DNA of 64,000 bases from DASZCR01 sp964246705 (GCA_964246705.1 CAXTRQ010000005.1:14606-78605), one strand, 5' to 3'. Counted from the first letter of the stretch, positions 23,801-32,192 are shown. Notes: generated from the sequence alone by a model not told the origin. Made by a program: numbers and translations.

Positions 23801-25767
23801 TTTAACAGAGCGGCAATTGCGCCCGCGTGCGGGGCAGCCGCCGACGTGCCGAAGAAAGAGATGCCGAAGCCGCCCGCTCCTGTCACGGACGCGCCGTCGG
23901 CAGCGGTGATGTCCGGCTTCTGGCGCAATTCGCCGCCGGTCGCAGAGACGTTGCCCGGCGTTTTGGGCGTGCCGTTGGCGTTATAAAAGAGGCGGCGCGG
24001 GCCGTCGGAAGAAAACGTCTCGACTTGATTCGACGCGCTGAAGGGGTTTGGGAAAGGGCCTACCACGGCAGTCGCCGCCACGCCGAAGGCGTTGAGGGCG
24101 CAACTGTGTCCGGTCGTCTGTCCCGCCGTGCTCACGGCGAGGCGTCCACGGTTCGTCGTCAGACGCAGGTAGCGCCCGACACCTGAGAATTTAACGATGA
24201 CGAGGCGAGAGTTAGCGGGCGCGGGGCCGATAGCTTCAAACGGGTCTTGCGTGCCACTCTGGCTACTGGTCGAAGCCGCGATAACAGCCGTACCGGCGGC
24301 GTTCAGCGCGAAGAGATCATAATCGTTGCCCGACCCGCCGAGGGGGTCTGACCAGTTAAGGTTGTACTGGCTGCTGCCGACTGCCGTCACGGTGTCGAAA
24401 GTCGCACCGCCGGGAAACTGGTGAACGCGGCCTGCGGCTGCTCCGCCCAAAATCGCGGGCGCATCGCCGCCGTCAACGAAGTCGCCTTCCCAGACGCCGG
24501 AAGTGCCGTCGTTTTTGTTGCCGGAGTTACCGGCCGAAGAAAAGTAGAGCGCGCCTGATGCGGTCACGTCGTTGACGGCCTGCATGATGACGCCGCCGTT
24601 GGTGCTGGAGATGATGCCCGGAGCCTGACCGTCCTGAAAGGGCGACTCGCCGAAGTAGAAAACGTCGTCGACGATGATGTCGCAGCCCGCAGTCCGCAGG
24701 TTACGGATGTTATTCGCCATGTTCGCGCTGCCGCCCAAAGCAGTGGCGAAGAAAAGCTGTGCGCCCGGCGCGATGTCGTGGACGAGTTCGAGCATAGCCG
24801 TTCCCTCGTCGCAAGCGGAAGTCGTCGCGCACTGTCCCGCCGATGTGCCGCTCTGCCCTGTCAGCACCGTGACCGGCCCGATGTCGCCGGACGCCTGCGA
24901 GGCGGCAAGGTTGCGAACGCCGTCGGAGAGGATACCGATTTTGACGCCCGACCCGTCGAAGCCGTAGGTGTTACGCGCCACGTCGGCCTTGTGCGTTTTA
25001 TCCGCCTCAGACTTACGAACGCCTGCCGTCCCGAGGTTGTAAGAATTGGCCTGAAACTCTTCGAGCGCCTGCATGAGTTCATCGCTGATATTGCTCTCGC
25101 GCTCCTCAAAGCCGGGACGCGTCGTCCTCAGATGCTCAGGGTCTATCGTCTCCTCGCCAGTCTGCGACGTTTCCTCCTGCGAGGTCATCGCCTCCTGCTT
25201 GGGCTGAATGAAAGTGATTTCGGGGAAGTCGGAAATCGTGTCGAGGGTGTCGAGGTTGAGGGTCGCGCGAATGCTGTTGTATTGGGGATGCGCGCTGATA
25301 ATCTTGACGCCCGCGCTCTTGAGCTTGCTGATAAGCTCTTTGTCAACGTTGGCCGTGATGTCTACCATCACCTCGCCGGCGTTGTTGAACGGAAGCTTGA
25401 CTTCAAGCGAGTCAACATCGTCGGCGATCTTTTCGCGCCGATGCCTCTTGAGGCCATAGATAAGTTGCGAATCCATCTTCCGACGACCGCGCGTGCGCCC
25501 GGATTTCTCCAGCATCAACGATTCGATCTGTTTGCGTGCGCGCTCGCTGATACGTTCTGCGCGCTGTCCATTATTGTCGGGCGGCGTGTCTTTAGCTTTT
25601 TCCTCCTGCTGTGCGGCGGCGAGGAATGCGCGGACGGGGATAAAGTTGCCCGCGCTGACGGCGGCGGCGCAGGAGACGACCAGCAGCGAAAACAGGAGGG
25701 AACGAATCTGTTTAAGCGTTTGGGGTCGCTTCGTCTTCGGCATCGGGAGATTTTTTGTATTCTTCAT
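20815..25767 (-). CDS. Large secreted subtilase (S8) with prodomain and tandem Ig/cadherin-like repeats
   Basis: A 1650-residue exoprotein. A signal peptide (LLFSLLVVSCAAAVSAG, ~28-45) is followed by an I9-like prodomain (~95-200), then an S8 peptidase domain (~255-680) with catalytic Asp near 281 (GILSDGV) and Ser near 640 (GTSAAAPHAG). Where most subtilases have HGT, this one has DEGTAMLE (~320), so Glu seems to stand in for His. After it come a CARDB-like segment (GFIEPGERGTLSV), a CBM/P-like domain, several cadherin/Ig-like repeats with the VNDAPT-type linker (~1010-1390), a PKD-like domain and a Ca-type C-terminal domain. It is probably extracellular and calcium-stabilised. A stand-alone prodomain homologue is encoded just upstream. 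Confidence 0.9.
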   Translation of the reverse strand: MKNTKNLPMPKTKRPQTLKQIRSLLFSLLVVSCAAAVSAGNFIPVRAFLAAAQQEEKAKDTPPDNNGQRAERISERARKQIESLMLEKSGRTRGRRKMDSQLIYGLKRHRREKIADDVDSLEVKLPFNNAGEVMVDITANVDKELISKLKSAGVKIISAHPQYNSIRATLNLDTLDTISDFPEITFIQPKQEAMTSQEETSQTGEETIDPEHLRTTRPGFEERESNISDELMQALEEFQANSYNLGTAGVRKSEADKTHKADVARNTYGFDGSGVKIGILSDGVRNLAASQASGDIGPVTVLTGQSGTSAGQCATTSACDEGTAMLELVHDIAPGAQLFFATALGGSANMANNIRNLRTAGCDIIVDDVFYFGESPFQDGQAPGIISSTNGGVIMQAVNDVTASGALYFSSAGNSGNKNDGTSGVWEGDFVDGGDAPAILGGAAAGRVHQFPGGATFDTVTAVGSSQYNLNWSDPLGGSGNDYDLFALNAAGTAVIAASTSSQSGTQDPFEAIGPAPANSRLVIVKFSGVGRYLRLTTNRGRLAVSTAGQTTGHSCALNAFGVAATAVVGPFPNPFSASNQVETFSSDGPRRLFYNANGTPKTPGNVSATGGELRQKPDITAADGASVTGAGGFGISFFGTSAAAPHAGAIAALLKSANPSLTPAQVRDALQNTAIDNEAAGVDRDSGYGIIMADAALQYIGASPSAANVTLGTVTVSEVGGNGNGFIEPGERGTLSVPLLNTGVISASNVTATISSATTGVSVTPSSSRAYPDLAATNGSAAGATPFEFVYQQTAPYAANINFVLTVNYNGITRSYPFIVPTGQLSNSSTVLDTTAPVVPAGATSATTGLQTSRMAFTFPISSCGTPKASPGAFASTATRRYDAYTYTNTSASPICVTVNLTHSASALLYVDAYIPNFVPTSVGTNFVADNGGSTTSGAGTTQLFSFNVPANQTFTVVVSESNQNGGLNVPYNLRVTGLPGAPVPANLAPVNAVPAAQTVLEDNALAFSGAGANPTSISDADAGNNTTEVTLSATNGVMTLGGTTGLTFTNGDGAGDQTMTFAGSITDINNALNGLSYSPATDFNGASSLSITTNDNGSTGTGGAQSDTDTVAINVTPVNDTPSFTVGANQTVLEDAGAQTIANWATNLSAGPTDEAAQALSFVATNDNNSLFSVQPTVAPDGTLAYTPALNANGSATVTVIIKDDGGTDNGGMDTSARQTFTVNVTPVNDAPTADAQSVSTGEDNALNILLTGSDVETPASSLSFTVVSNPAHGTLSGIAPNLTYTPAANFNGSDSFTFKATDTGDGASAALSSSETTVSIIVTAINDGPTAASQSVATGEDTAKSITLSGSDVETALANLSYTITTAPAHGTLTGTAPNLTYVPNLNYNGTDSFQFTVTDTGDGASPALTSAPATVSIAISPVNDAPTANAGPDQTVECSGAVTLNGSGSSDLDGDTPLTYAWREGTNVLGTGATLNTVLAFGSHTITLRVTDPSGAFSEDTLIVNVIDTTAPTITSNGRIISLTTHNKKYQQINVADLIASASDACDLSVNLNRVVIMKVTSDEGSISDKDIVIGADCKSVQLRADVDNSGKGHSNGRVYTITFKVRDTAGNTTTMTRQVIVPHDQGNGSNAIDDGVAYTVTSSCQ
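21470..22080 (-). repeat. Tandem ~95-residue cadherin/Ig-like repeats inside subtilase
   Basis: Two adjacent coding repeats of about 285-290 bases encode near-identical modules, each running GEDxAxxIxLxGSDVET, HGTLxGxAPNLTYxPxxNxNG, then DSFxFxxTDTGDGASxAL. They are flanked by more diverged modules. The similarity at the DNA level implies recent duplication and a risk of assembly collapse or expansion here. Confidence 0.7.
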
Positions 25768-25864
25768 ACTATTCAGGCGGCTCCTTCAATCAATGTGTAA
25801 TTGTGATTATGACGAAGTCGAAGCGCGCGTGCGCTCCGGTCAATCGGTTGGTAAAACTGCCGTT

Positions 25865-26353
25865 CTACTTTGCGTTGTTCGTCATCGCTTCTTCGGCGGG
25901 CATGATGGCGCGAACGTTTTTCAAGGCCGCCAACTCTTCGAGTTTTTCCAGTGGCATGTGCGCACGAATATCGTTGTAGCGTTCGGATGAGGAGATGACT
26001 TCGCCCCCCAGACTCTTAATCTTTGCGAGAAGATTTTTGGTAACACGCGCGCGAATGCTGACTAGCGCCCTGCCCTTCTCATCGAACTTGACGAGCGACT
26101 CGACGGCGGGAACATCGCCACCTGAGCGCACGCGGTCGAGCGCGGAGAGAAGCTGCGAATCAATCTTCTGTTGTGCCGGCGTGCGCGCTCGCTTTCCCTG
26201 TGCAGCGCCGTCGTGCTGTGCAGTAAGGTTTGTGTCGTTGCCGTTCATCTCGCCTTGAGCGCTGCTGTTTTGCGAGCAAGCGACCGTGTTGAGGGGCGCG
26301 GCGAAAGTTAGGCTTAAAAGGAGAAGGGTGCAGAATTGGAAATACTGTTTCAT
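25865..26353 (-). CDS. Stand-alone subtilase prodomain (I9-like), secreted
   Basis: A 162-residue protein with a signal sequence (FCTLLLLSLTFAAPL, then Cys26) that might be a lipoprotein signal, though the lipobox is poor. Residues ~63-162 align over their full length with the prodomain of the subtilase 97 bases downstream: both have KxDSQL, a VxxxLLxKxKSxG core, the IIS/VIS..YN-IRA segment and an EAMT ending. It has no protease domain. Such free prodomains can act as trans chaperones or inhibitors of the mature enzyme. The gene order (prodomain first, same strand) suits co-expression. A truncated former protease is the alternative. Confidence 0.8.
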   Translation of the reverse strand: MKQYFQFCTLLLLSLTFAAPLNTVACSQNSSAQGEMNGNDTNLTAQHDGAAQGKRARTPAQQKIDSQLLSALDRVRSGGDVPAVESLVKFDEKGRALVSIRARVTKNLLAKIKSLGGEVISSSERYNDIRAHMPLEKLEELAALKNVRAIMPAEEAMTNNAK

Positions 26354-26423
26354 GAACTCTCTTTATCAATCGAGCGCGCCATTGTCGTCTAAGAGGAGGC
26401 GCAACGGAAGATGTGCTGTGAGA

Positions 26424-26765
26424 CTACGAGAGAAAGCGGTTATGGATGATTGCCACGCTCAACCACCAACGCCCGTCCTCCTGCGGCTCGGCTTTCAAGA
26501 CCCTGCCGCGTATCGCGACGAGCGCCTTGTGTAACCGCGCCACCGCGAAGAGCTTTGCGCCCATCTCGACGGGCTGTCGCAGGCGCAAGCTAAAATCCAT
26601 CGCGCTCAAATCATCCAACGCAGTCTGGCTCCCAAACTGTTCGCCGTAAACATTCGTTCCTCTGATGAACGCCGAAAAAGGCCCGTAGATGCGTGGCGCG
26701 TCGTCAAACTTTGCGCTCACTCTCTCGACTTCTCGGCTCAAGACTGCTTCAAATTGCTCCGGCAT
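26424..26765 (-). CDS. PilZ-like domain protein
   Basis: A 113-residue protein read from the ATG at 26765 (MPEQFEAVL); the longer frame to 26906 gives an unlikely low-complexity N terminus. The sequence FSAFIRG...GEQFGSQTALDDLSAMDFSLRLRQPVEMGAKLF, then IRGRVLKAEPQ, follows the beta-barrel pattern of PilZ domains (D/NxS near the middle, then GxxL). The RxxxR c-di-GMP motif at the N terminus is not evident, so nucleotide binding is doubtful. The ribosome binding site is weak. Confidence 0.6.
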   Translation of the reverse strand: MPEQFEAVLSREVERVSAKFDDAPRIYGPFSAFIRGTNVYGEQFGSQTALDDLSAMDFSLRLRQPVEMGAKLFAVARLHKALVAIRGRVLKAEPQEDGRWWLSVAIIHNRFLS

Positions 26766-27123
26766 ACTTTTATTGTGATTGGATTTCAGTGGCTTGTTCG
26801 TTTTATTTGAGGATGCGATAAGAGAGATAAAGCGGGCGACCGGGGGCTTCAGGAACCTATCTCTCGTCTCGAAAACTTCGTGCGAACGAAACGCACTATA
26901 GACCAATCAATTCTCAACCGTCATCTGAGGTTTGTCACTATTTCCGAGTACTTTACTCCAATTCTTCAGACGACTTTTGAGTACAAATTTCCGCTCGAAG
27001 CGGTACATTTGTACTGCCCTGTCGTGAAATCTCAATTAAAACGCAGGTTTCAGCTTTGCAGCAAATCTATTGCAAAAGTCGCGGGGCGCATGAATCCCGC
27101 CGGGACTTGTTCGTCCAGCTTTT
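26766..27123. other. Intergenic region, no feature seen
   Basis: About 358 bases between the PilZ-like gene and the second response regulator, both on the - strand. It is more AT-rich than its surroundings. It probably carries the PilZ gene promoter, but I cannot point to boxes, hairpins or an open frame worth reporting. Confidence 0.4.
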
Positions 27124-27819
27124 TTAGCGGGACGGTTTGGCGATGCCGTGACGGTAAGCATAGACCAACAGCCCCAGCCGTCCGCCTTTTATCGCCAGCT
27201 TGTCATAAATCTTCGTGAGATTATTCCGCACAGTGGATTCGGCAACGTGCATGCGCGCGGCGATGTCTCTGTTGTCCAAGCCATCGCCGATGCAGGTGAT
27301 AAGCTCGCGCTCGGTCTTCGTCAGGCTGGCGATTTTGACAGCTTCCGGGTCGACAACCTCTTCCGCCGCAGCTTTGCTGGCGCGTCTCTTTTCCATTAGA
27401 CGCCGCGCCGCTCCCGGCTCGAACCAGTAGTCGCCCGTGCGGTGTACCTTCTCGATGGCGCTCAAAAGCTCGGTCGCACCCTTCTCTTTGAGGACTACTC
27501 CCTTTGCCCCCATCTCTATCGCTTCATCGCGCTTCTCAGTCTCACGCATTCCCGTCAGGATGATGACGCTCGATGACGGGGCGACCTCAAGCAGTTCGGG
27601 CAAAAGCGAGAGACCGCTTACGGAACCCAAATCCAGATCGAGGACGATTACATCAGGCTGCTCACGCAGGGCTATGGCAAGCGCATCCTCGCTGTTACCC
27701 GCATCGCCGACGACCTTCATATCGCTGCGTGTAGTAATCAAATCACGCAGTCCGTCGCGGATGATTTGATGGTCGTCAACGAGCAGAATGCTGATCGGCT
27801 TTTCCTTGGGCGCTGTCAT
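27124..27819 (-). CDS. NarL/FixJ-family response regulator (paralogue 2)
   Basis: A 231-residue regulator: receiver domain with acidic pair near 15-16, phospho-acceptor Asp61 in IVLDLDLG and Lys in VLKEKGA, then a LuxR helix-turn-helix with LTKTERELITCIGDGLDN and AESTVRNNLTKIYDKL. The ATG at 27819 is preferred over a TTG at 27840, though neither has a strong ribosome binding site. It follows the kinase gene by 24 bases. It is closely similar in layout to the regulator at 2789-3478, including the terminal YAYxHGxAKP, so the two systems stem from one duplication. Confidence 0.9.
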   Translation of the reverse strand: MTAPKEKPISILLVDDHQIIRDGLRDLITTRSDMKVVGDAGNSEDALAIALREQPDVIVLDLDLGSVSGLSLLPELLEVAPSSSVIILTGMRETEKRDEAIEMGAKGVVLKEKGATELLSAIEKVHRTGDYWFEPGAARRLMEKRRASKAAAEEVVDPEAVKIASLTKTERELITCIGDGLDNRDIAARMHVAESTVRNNLTKIYDKLAIKGGRLGLLVYAYRHGIAKPSR

Positions 27820-27843
27820 GATGACAATTTTACTGTTCAAAGA

Positions 27844-29550
27844 TTAGAGAGGAATTTGAACGCGTATCACCGTCTGATTCTTGTCGTCTCGCTCGACGCT
27901 CGCGCTGCCACCGAGGCTTTCGGCGCGCTCTGCAATCGAGCGAGGTCTGAAGGATACAAACTCTGTTTCCGTTGGCGTGTTGTCGTTTGCGATGCAGAGC
28001 ACGAGGCTGTTATCAATCAAGTCCAACTTCACCACGCAATGAGTGGCCTGCGTATGCTTCCAGATATTTCTCAAGCCCTCATGCACCATCTGTATGAGTT
28101 CCGCAGCGAGCCGGTCTGTGATCTCTAACTCGCCCCGACAGATGATGTCCACATCAATACCATAATTTTCCTGAAATTGCTCTGTGTAGCGGCGGATGGC
28201 GGAAACCAAATGATCGCGGGTCATCTCCGCATCTTTCAACTCGTGCACGTAATGACGGAGGCCGGTGATTTCGCTGACGGTCGTCTCGAACAATTGATCC
28301 AACTCGCTCGTGATGTCGTCCGCGCCGGAGTGCACCTTATTGCGAATAGCCGCCAACTTGTACTGCAAACCGATATAGGGCTGGATAACGCTGTCGTGAA
28401 GGTCGCGCGCGATTTTCTGCCGCTCGTGCTCTGCGGCATTGGAGGCCAGCCTGTCCAACAGGCGAATGTTGCTAAGGACGGGCATCACCAGTTCGACGAC
28501 CTGCTGAAGAAATTCGATATCCGATTCACCGAAGCTACCGCAATCACCCGTCAGGAAAAGCCTCCCCACGTTCCGGCCTCTGTGAATTAACGGTAGGGTG
28601 ATGAACGACTCCGCATCAAGCAGCGTCGCGACGGTTGAGCCTTCATCCTTTCCCCTCCCACTGCGTTCGCCTGTGATGACATCCGAAGCAAAATAGTCTC
28701 TCTCTTTTTGCTCCCAGAAGCGCGACCTCCCTTTGTAAATAATTGCCAGCGTTTCCTCTGCAATGAAAAACTGCCGCGCCAGTTCCAACGGCATAGAAGT
28801 TCGCTCCACCTCTTCGCCTTGCGCGGCGCTTCTCACGCGGGTCAGTTGAACTTCACTTGCCGCCGCCGGATTCACGAGAATGAGCAAAGCTTCGCGCGCT
28901 TCATAAAAAGCGAGCACCCTCTTCATCAGGGTGACGATGGTTTGCGCAATTCCAAAGCGCGGGTTCGAGAACGTGTTGACATCTTTGAGCAGCCCAAGCC
29001 GCTTTTTGAGTTGTATCTCGGCTCCTCCCCAGTAGGCCATCAAGTAGCCCAACACAAGAAGATAGACGGGGCGCAGCATGAAACGATTCAACTCGAAGCG
29101 CGGCGCGGAGATGGCGGTCGCATATCCAAGAATCGTGAACAGAATCGCTGAAACGATTGTGACCAGCAAGCCCTCTCGATAACCCCACCGAAAAGAGGCA
29201 ACGAGCACGGCAAAGAAAAAGAAGAAGAAAAAGGTACTGCTTGTCCCGCTGCTCAGCGAAACGAGCAAGAGATAACAGCCCACATCTATCCAGTGAACAA
29301 GACGTGAGCGCGGCAGCGTCATCGAACGTAATGCCAGCACATACAGGAGGACGCTGTAGAGGTTGTAAAAAAGGAGAGCGCCGTAGGTCACGAAGACCAG
29401 CCGGTCAGGTTCGGACGGGTCAATATAAATAATGACGAGCGCGGAGAAAGCCAGAATCAATCTCATCAAACAAATCAGGCGGTCATCAACCGGAGAGAAA
29501 AACCTGTCCTGATTCGTTGATAATTTATCCTCCGCTCTTTTTTGAGCCAA
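27844..29550 (-). CDS. Membrane sensor histidine kinase (GAF, HisKA_3, HATPase; paralogue 2)
   Basis: A 568-residue kinase with the same layout as that at 1044-2768: about six N-terminal hydrophobic segments (including a run of Phe in TSSTFFFFFFFAVLV), a NPRFGI linker, a GAF-like region, phospho-accepting His385 in RDLHDSVIQPYIG, an N box (HEGLRNIWKH) and a terminal TVIRVQIPL. It forms a kinase-regulator operon with 27124-27819. The signal is unknown. Possible targets include the neighbouring secreted protease genes; cross-talk with the first pair is a real possibility given the conserved phosphotransfer surfaces. Confidence 0.92.
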   Translation of the reverse strand: MAQKRAEDKLSTNQDRFFSPVDDRLICLMRLILAFSALVIIYIDPSEPDRLVFVTYGALLFYNLYSVLLYVLALRSMTLPRSRLVHWIDVGCYLLLVSLSSGTSSTFFFFFFFAVLVASFRWGYREGLLVTIVSAILFTILGYATAISAPRFELNRFMLRPVYLLVLGYLMAYWGGAEIQLKKRLGLLKDVNTFSNPRFGIAQTIVTLMKRVLAFYEAREALLILVNPAAASEVQLTRVRSAAQGEEVERTSMPLELARQFFIAEETLAIIYKGRSRFWEQKERDYFASDVITGERSGRGKDEGSTVATLLDAESFITLPLIHRGRNVGRLFLTGDCGSFGESDIEFLQQVVELVMPVLSNIRLLDRLASNAAEHERQKIARDLHDSVIQPYIGLQYKLAAIRNKVHSGADDITSELDQLFETTVSEITGLRHYVHELKDAEMTRDHLVSAIRRYTEQFQENYGIDVDIICRGELEITDRLAAELIQMVHEGLRNIWKHTQATHCVVKLDLIDNSLVLCIANDNTPTETEFVSFRPRSIAERAESLGGSASVERDDKNQTVIRVQIPL

Positions 29551-29620
29551 GAGTATCTCCTTAAAAATCGAGCGGTCGAGTGCGAGGAATTGTTCAGCGG
29601 CGAGGTGTCAGGCAACAAGC

Positions 29621-30139
29621 TCACCCTATCGAATCAGTTGATCGGAGCCGCGCCATCATGTATGCATCAACATACTGCCCGTGACGAAATCCATACTGGC
29701 GCAGCGTTCCCTCTCGCACGAACCCAAACCGCTCATAGAGGCGAATGGCAGGTTCATTATCCGTATACACCTCAAGCTCTAATCGTGTCAGGTTGAGCCA
29801 ATGGTCTGCCATCTCGACGGCGGCTCGCATTAAAGCCGACCCGACGCCTTTTCCCTGCCAATCATCATGTACTCCCATGCCGACCGCCCCGGCATGCCGT
29901 CTTCGCGGCCTTTGCGGGAAAGTATCAATCGAGAGCATCCCGACGACACGCTCGCCAACGACTGCCGCGAGATTGTATGTGCCGTCGCCTGTCTCTGCGA
30001 GCCGCTTCCGCCAGATGTTTATGGATGGATAAGGCAACTGGAGCGTGCCCGCGAAGGCTTTCGGGCAACTATAAATTTCATAGATTGCCGGATAGTCATC
30101 CGGTTCAAGCCGACGAATTTTAAGATTTTCAACTTGCAT
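29621..30139 (-). CDS. GNAT-family N-acetyltransferase, YhhY-like
   Basis: A 172-residue acetyltransferase. The ATG at 30139 has GAGG 8 bases upstream; the GTG at 30148 would overlap that site. The acetyl-CoA loop is VHDDWQGKGVGSALM and the N terminus (IRRLEPDDYPAIYEIYSCPKA, TLQLPYPS) resembles E. coli YhhY, an amino-acid N-acetyltransferase. It ends with RLYERFGFVREGTLRQYGF. It lies 19 bases after the SET-domain gene on the same strand, likely in one transcript. Confidence 0.85.
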   Translation of the reverse strand: MQVENLKIRRLEPDDYPAIYEIYSCPKAFAGTLQLPYPSINIWRKRLAETGDGTYNLAAVVGERVVGMLSIDTFPQRPRRRHAGAVGMGVHDDWQGKGVGSALMRAAVEMADHWLNLTRLELEVYTDNEPAIRLYERFGFVREGTLRQYGFRHGQYVDAYMMARLRSTDSIG

Positions 30140-30158
30140 CGGATTCACCTCATAATTA

Positions 30159-30593
30159 TTACGTCGTCCTCACGTTTTTCAAGCTCGCCTTCTTCTTTAC
30201 GGATTGTCCGAGGCACTTTTCGCATTTGCAGCCGACGGGCTTAATGTGGTCGTCAAAATATGATTTGCCGTAGTTGATCGTGATTTGCTCACCGGCTTTG
30301 ATATTCTTCATTGACCAAATCCATATCCGGCGACCGGAGACAATAGCTTCGCAGTTGGGTCGGCACGAGTGGTTAATATAACGTGCGATGTTGGTTCGAG
30401 GGCTGCCGTCAATCGCCCACTCCTCATCAATCTCAAAAAAATACTTCCCGCCTCTCCTGTCAACTTCTTCGCTGGTCACAATCGGGCCGACGTATTCGAC
30501 AATCCGTTTCCCGGTGGGAATCGGTTCACTGGTAAACAAACCCAATCCGGTGTTGGTACGTTTGAGAATTAGTCTGTCGCGTGTCAGGGTCAT
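30159..30593 (-). CDS. Small SET-domain protein (putative protein lysine methyltransferase)
   Basis: A 144-residue protein formed almost wholly by a SET domain: GLGLFTSEPIPTGKRIVEYVG, RYINHSCRPNCEA (cofactor pocket), GEQITINYGKSYFD (catalytic Tyr) and a post-SET-like cysteine cluster GCKCEKC. SET proteins methylate lysines; bacterial ones are scattered and their targets mostly unknown. It is followed by a GNAT gene, so the two might both act on proteins. Acquisition by transfer is possible but the base composition gives no clear sign. Confidence 0.88.
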   Translation of the reverse strand: MTLTRDRLILKRTNTGLGLFTSEPIPTGKRIVEYVGPIVTSEEVDRRGGKYFFEIDEEWAIDGSPRTNIARYINHSCRPNCEAIVSGRRIWIWSMKNIKAGEQITINYGKSYFDDHIKPVGCKCEKCLGQSVKKKASLKNVRTT

Positions 30594-30804
30594 ATTTATT
30601 AGTTTAGCAGTTCAAGATTTTCGCAGATGTTACAAATTTATTGGTGAAGAGCGAAGCCTAAAATGTGTTTTAGCCGTCAGCCACATAGAACCTCCCTTCA
30701 CCATTGACACCTCTCGCCACAGCCGTCTATCTTTCACACGCTTTTGATGTCCTGATGTCGAGACGGGGCGGCGAGCCTCTGGCAACCTGAGCGCGAAAAA
30801 TTCA

Positions 30805-31341
30805 ATGCGAAAAATTGTTGTTGTCCCCTACGACTCTCGCTGGCCTGAAATGTTCCTCCGCGAAGCGGCTCAACTAAGAGAGGCTTTCGGGCAGCAGCTT
30901 GTTTCGATTCATCATATCGGCAGCACCTCTGTACGCGGTATGGCAGCGAAACCAATCATAGATATGATGCCCGTCGTGCGGCATATCGCGCGGGTGGAGA
31001 AAATCAACAGCGCCATGATTCGGCTCGGATATGAACCCCGAGGCGAATACGGTATTCCCGGCAGGCGATATTTCGTGAAAGGCCGGGACGAGCAGCGGAC
31101 ACACCACATTCATGCTTATCAGTCGGAGCACTCGGAGGTCGCGCGTCATCTCAACTTTCGTGATTATCTGATCTCCCATCCCGTAGAAGCGCAGAGATAC
31201 GCCAGCCTTAAAATAGACTTGGCGAAACAATTCCCATCCGACATTGGCAGCTACATGGCCGGGAAGGATAGCTTGATTAAAGAAATTCTTGGGCGCGCCG
31301 CCCGGTGGCGAATCGAACAGGATGGAGGTGATGTTGAATAA
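30805..31341 (+). CDS. GrpB family (UPF0157) nucleotidyltransferase-like protein
   Basis: A 178-residue protein with the GrpB signature: VVPYDSRWPEMF at the N terminus, HHIGSTSVRGMAAKPIIDMM, then THHIHAYQSEH and a helical C terminus (FRDYLISHPVEAQRYASLK). The family has a nucleotidyltransferase-like fold; its function is not well established. Its TAA directly abuts the ATG of the next small gene, so the two are coupled. Confidence 0.88.
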   Translation: MRKIVVVPYDSRWPEMFLREAAQLREAFGQQLVSIHHIGSTSVRGMAAKPIIDMMPVVRHIARVEKINSAMIRLGYEPRGEYGIPGRRYFVKGRDEQRTHHIHAYQSEHSEVARHLNFRDYLISHPVEAQRYASLKIDLAKQFPSDIGSYMAGKDSLIKEILGRAARWRIEQDGGDVE

Positions 31342-31605
31342 ATGGCTATCGTATATGAATATCTGGTCTGTCAGACGCAATGGAGCTATGTCACCTTCGT
31401 CAACGGCGAATGGCAGGGCAGCGTTGATTATCGCAGCGGCAACTCGGAAGAAGCCTACCGCTCGTGTCCACAGACTTGGGATTACCTGAATCGGGTCGGG
31501 CAACAAGGGTGGGAGGTGGTCGCGGCGGTGAACCTGACAAACACGCTGAGCGAGGGCTTTTCTCAGTCCACTAATCAACTCTTTCTCAAGAGGGTTCGTG
31601 CGTGA
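31342..31605 (+). CDS. DUF4177-like small protein
   Basis: An 87-residue protein starting on the base after the GrpB-like stop. It has a short first strand (YEYLVCQ), a variable turn-rich middle, and the WDYLNRVGQQGWEVVAAVNL segment typical of DUF4177-type proteins, followed by a final strand (QLFLKRV). The function is unknown. Operon partner of the GrpB-like gene. Confidence 0.65.
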   Translation: MAIVYEYLVCQTQWSYVTFVNGEWQGSVDYRSGNSEEAYRSCPQTWDYLNRVGQQGWEVVAAVNLTNTLSEGFSQSTNQLFLKRVRA

Positions 31606-31700
31606 TGGTAAATCTTATTCGTGGTTTCGTGCTGGAGACGCTGGAGGCGCAAAGGAAGGACGGGAAAGATTGGTTGTGAAATCATATTGGGAGGTGAATT

Positions 31701-32192
31701 GTGGTTAGAAGATTAATCGGTCTTGCACTACTCATCTTTACTGTATGCGGTATCATGATTGCGCAGCAGGTGCAGCAACCAAATCTTACTAAAGCTGAAG
31801 AAGAGGTCAGGAAACTTGAGCGTCAATGGCTGGATGCTTATGAGCAAAACAGCTTGAAGGCGATGGAGCGCATTGTGGCGGATGATTTCACCATCACCTT
31901 CCCCAATGGAGCGATACAGACCAAGCCGCAGCTTATGGCAGCGATTAAGGCTCCGCGCCGCGCATCACAACCCAAGATGCGATTCTACACAGAGGATGTG
32001 CAATCGAGAGCCTACGGTGAGACGGTGATATTGATGGGAAGAGTTGTCACGATATCCGAACGTAACGGACAGCCGGTCAAAGAGCAGTCTCGATACACGG
32101 ATACTTATGTACGGAGGAAGGGGCGCTGGCAAGTTGTAGCATCGCATCTATCGAACATCGAAGAGCCGAAGAAGCAGGGGACAGCGCAGTGA
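31701..32192 (+). CDS. Secreted SnoaL/DUF4440-like (NTF2-fold) protein
   Basis: A 163-residue protein that starts at a GTG, with GGGAGG six bases before it. A signal peptide (LIGLALLIFTVCGIMIAQ) leads into a DUF4440-type NTF2-like domain: ERQWLDAYEQNSLKAMERIVADDFTITFPNG, followed by sheets ending in YTDTYVRRKGRWQVVASH. Members bind small ligands or have weak isomerase roles; the function here is unknown. Probably periplasmic. A copy of a dispersed 12-mer repeat lies 60 bases upstream. Confidence 0.82.
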   Translation: MVRRLIGLALLIFTVCGIMIAQQVQQPNLTKAEEEVRKLERQWLDAYEQNSLKAMERIVADDFTITFPNGAIQTKPQLMAAIKAPRRASQPKMRFYTEDVQSRAYGETVILMGRVVTISERNGQPVKEQSRYTDTYVRRKGRWQVVASHLSNIEEPKKQGTAQ

